A stretch of DNA of 64,000 nucleotides from Burkholderiaceae bacterium (GTDB lineage Bacteria; Pseudomonadota; Gammaproteobacteria; Burkholderiales; Burkholderiaceae_D). How positions within the stretch are numbered: the stretch's first letter is position 1; each line of letters opens with the position of its first letter. Under the pieces are notes generated by a model. It was given only the letters and a program-made list of their open reading frames with translations. It was not told the DNA's origin and did not search any database. Positions 61,975 through 64,000 of the stretch are shown in pieces. The position numbers were made by a program, and so were the translations under genes. The stretch spans positions 1-64,000 of the forward strand of contig JAOAUN010000067.1 of assembly GCA_030157545.1 (NCBI GenBank), written 5' to 3'.

Positions 61975-62969
61975 TATTTGGCTCCTTCGCCTCTGGACAT
62001 GCTCGCCAGCATCAGCTTGGCCGCACCAAGCACAATAAAAGTAATCACAAACAGAATCAGGCCCAGCGCATATAGCGACGACATATGCAAACCTGATTCG
62101 GCTTCGGCAAATTCATTGGCCAGCGTGGAGGCAATGCTATTACCTGCGGCGAAGAGTGACCACGACAGCGCATGTGCGTTACCGATGACGAAAGTAATGG
62201 CCATGGTCTCGCCGAGCGCACGTCCGAGACCAAGCATCACGCCACCGACGACGCCGATGCGGGTATACGGCAACACGACTTTGCGCATGACTTCCCAGCG
62301 CGTGCAACCGAGCGCGTAAGCAGATTCTTTCAAGACTGCCGGGCAGGTGTCGAACACATCACGCATGACGGAGGCAATGAAGGGCACGATCATGATGGAC
62401 AGGATCAATCCTGCTGTCAGCATACCGATACCCATCGCCGGCCCCTGGAATAGCGCGCCAACCACAGGCACATTGCCTAGCGTTTCTTGCAGCACAGGCT
62501 GGATATGGTCAGCGAAAAAAGGCGCAAAGACGAACAGGCCCCACATACCGTAAATAATACTTGGCACACCGGCGAGCAATTCAACCGCAGTGCCAAGCGG
62601 ACGCTTGAGCCATGGCGGGCAGATTTCGGTCAGGAACAATGCGATGCCGAAGCTGACGGGAAAGGCGATCAGCAAGGCAATCAAAGAAGTGGTGAGCGTG
62701 CCGGCAATGGCAATCAAGGCGCCGTATTCGTCATTGACCGGATCCCATTCAACCCGGGTTATGAAGCCGGGGCCGAAGTGCTGTAGCGCCGGCCAAGCGC
62801 CAATGATCAGCGAGAGGACAATGCCGGCCAACACCAGCAGCACCAGCAACGCAAAGCTGAAGGTCAGCTTATGAAACAGAAAATCCTGCATATGCGAGGA
62901 GATGCCGCGTTGTCGCGAGATGTTACCGGTCGGGACTGAGACCTTCGCAGGCGTGCCTGATACGCTCAT
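61974..62969 (-). CDS. pstC: Phosphate ABC transporter permease PstC
   Basis: An inner-membrane permease subunit with about six helices. The first is [23 protein letters not shown], and the cytoplasmic EAA-type loop is in [23 protein letters not shown] prefer the ATG at 62969, which has AGGGA upstream, giving about 331 residues; an in-frame ATG at 63023 without a site would add 18 residues. Only about 35-90 bp separate it from the DUF445 gene, so the pst operon may be read through from upstream or from a promoter inside DUF445. Only a weak CCGTCAT (63052-63046) is seen there. Confidence 0.94.
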   Translation of the reverse strand: MSVSGTPAKVSVPTGNISRQRGISSHMQDFLFHKLTFSFALLVLLVLAGIVLSLIIGAWPALQHFGPGFITRVEWDPVNDEYGALIAIAGTLTTSLIALLIAFPVSFGIALFLTEICPPWLKRPLGTAVELLAGVPSIIYGMWGLFVFAPFFADHIQPVLQETLGNVPVVGALFQGPAMGIGMLTAGLILSIMIVPFIASVMRDVFDTCPAVLKESAYALGCTRWEVMRKVVLPYTRIGVVGGVMLGLGRALGETMAITFVIGNAHALSWSLFAAGNSIASTLANEFAEAESGLHMSSLYALGLILFVITFIVLGAAKLMLASMSRGEGAK

Positions 62970-63057
62970 GGGTGGGAATTCCCTGCTTTGGGTAATTTGG
63001 GTAATGGAGTTTGCCGAGCTCATGGCAAGAATTTAACTTGCAAATATGACGGGCATG

Positions 63058-64000
63058 TTACAAGCCATAGCTCGATTTCACAATTAACAACTGCAAGCCA
63101 TGCAACAAAATACCGACCAGCCCGCCAACGAGGGTGCCATTGATGCGGATGTATTGCAAGTCGCGCCCGACATACAGTTCCATCTTACGGGAAACAGTAT
63201 ACGCATCCCATTTGCGTACCACGCGCCGTATCAAGCCTACGATATCCTTGCGCTGGCGGGCTATTGCGTTCGCGCCCAGTTCTTGCAAGCCGTGATTAAT
63301 ACGCCGCTGCAAGGCGACATCCCGCCCAAGTGCCTGCGCCAGTGCGATCAGCATATCAGCCATCAGCATCTGCAGGCCGGATGACGGCGCAGCCAGATCT
63401 TGCGCCATCCTTTGCCTGATTTCGCGTCCAAGCCTGTCTAAATACTGCAGCAATAAAGGATGCTGCAGGGTCTGACCAATGATTACATGCAGTTTCTGCT
63501 CCATCTCCGGCACACTGCGCAAATCGTCAATCAGCTTGTCGATTTCTGCATTGAATTGTGTGCGCCAACTACTATCGGGTACGGCCATTTCATTGAGCAG
63601 GTCGGCGAATTCTTCGATCAGACGCAAGGCCAGATGCTCGTCAATCATGCGCGGCATCCAGCGCGGCGTTTTGCGGTACACCCTCTCGCGTATCAAGGGC
63701 TGGTATTGTTCCAGCTTGTCATGCGCCCACAAAATCATCCGGTCAAACAAGGCCTGATGCTTTTGATCTGCCACCAATACCGATAAAACTTCTGCAGCGA
63801 TCGGCCCCAGTTTTACCCTCGCACTTCCGGTTTGCAGGCTCTTCTTTAGCCATACGCGGATTTGCACATCGTCGACTATCTGCAGCGAAGGCGGCACGAC
63901 ACGCAGCAATCGCAGCGCAAGCCAGCGGCTGTGTCGCGTGTCGCTTAACCAGCTCACGGCAAGGCCGGCAAAGTCAATCTGTCCGAGTTCGTCGGACAGC
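63058..64000 (-). CDS. DUF445 family membrane-associated protein, N-terminus beyond window
   Basis: The reading frame is open to the right edge (residues such as LSDELGQIDFAG continue upstream of the in-window GTG at 63957), so the 299 residues seen are the C-terminal part of a protein usually over 400 residues. It has the amphipathic helical DUF445 pattern (TRHSRWLALRLLRV, LADLLNEMAV) and a final membrane helix in the segment GTLVGGLVGILLHGLQLLI. Function is unknown; some relatives are called YjiN. It lies just upstream of pstC on the same strand and may be cotranscribed with it. Confidence 0.85.
   Translation of the reverse strand, partial: LSDELGQIDFAGLAVSWLSDTRHSRWLALRLLRVVPPSLQIVDDVQIRVWLKKSLQTGSARVKLGPIAAEVLSVLVADQKHQALFDRMILWAHDKLEQYQPLIRERVYRKTPRWMPRMIDEHLALRLIEEFADLLNEMAVPDSSWRTQFNAEIDKLIDDLRSVPEMEQKLHVIIGQTLQHPLLLQYLDRLGREIRQRMAQDLAAPSSGLQMLMADMLIALAQALGRDVALQRRINHGLQELGANAIARQRKDIVGLIRRVVRKWDAYTVSRKMELYVGRDLQYIRINGTLVGGLVGILLHGLQLLIVKSSYGL

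Noticed and set aside
63035..63052. CCGTCAT near pstC as a Pho box
   Set aside because: The second 7-mer position reads GCAAGTT, far from either half-site type, and no -10 lies at 10 bp.

Overview
The window looks like chromosome of a betaproteobacterium of the Burkholderiales, most likely Oxalobacteraceae (Herminiimonas or Janthinobacterium-like). This rests on the ftsH-folP-glmM order with divergent rlmE/yhbY, on the pst-pho gene set, and on the general protein character; the genus is inference. Base composition is moderate in GC, and the two porin-type genes are visibly AT-richer. I see no rRNA, insertion sequence, prophage or CRISPR array.

Layout. 1-11.1 kb is housekeeping: a tRNA-Pro cut by the window edge, glmM, folP, ftsH, rlmE, yhbY, a DUF4149 membrane protein, greA and carB-carA, with a sigma32-type promoter in front of ftsH and clear terminators after ftsH and carB. 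11.3-15.2 kb holds a GlcG-like protein, an NlpC/P60 peptidase, a patatin lipoprotein, a 5'-truncated Rpn-type nuclease gene and a ZntB-like transporter.

15.3-24.7 kb is phosphate-stress territory: an OprP/OprO-type porin, ppx, a histone-tail/ribbon-helix-helix protein, a Tat-exported PhoX phosphatase, and a four-gene overlapping operon (OlsB-like acyltransferase, PlcP-like metallophosphoesterase, MGDG-synthase-like glycosyltransferase, unknown membrane protein) that reads as phosphorus-sparing membrane lipid remodelling. Its counterpart at 52.5-63.0 kb is sixA-ppk, pstS and pstC-pstA-pstB-phoU-phoB-phoR. Five promoters in the window carry Pho-box-like elements with one geometry: a 7-bp TGTCAT-type repeat, 4 bp, a second 7-mer, 10 bp, then a -10 hexamer. 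The operators therefore tie the two blocks together.

24.8-50.6 kb is a large catabolic island. A leftward arm (Baeyer-Villiger-type monooxygenase, HSL-type esterase, SDR, LysR regulator) faces a long rightward arm: DUF1330, small membrane protein, outer-membrane channel, acyl-CoA ligase, PF10118 hydrolase, DUF1214/DUF1254 pair, SDR, GST, DUF2147, sulfatase, metallo-beta-lactamase hydrolase, tandem DsbA/HCCA-isomerase protein, formylglycine-generating enzyme, second sulfatase, propeller-like protein, SDR, TetR, SdsA-type alkylsulfatase and GMC oxidoreductase. Many genes overlap by 4 bp. The set suggests uptake, desulfation, oxidation and CoA activation of a hydrophobic sulfate ester or cyclic compound; the substrate is unknown. 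A palindromic LysR operator lies between the arms.

50.7-52.4 kb encodes a 533-residue protein I do not recognise, with effector-like composition. A full-length Rpn-type nuclease gene sits between pstS and phoR, and a DUF445 gene runs off the right edge. Degenerate copies of a short intergenic repeat occur at four sites. No gene-free stretch exceeds about 300 bases.
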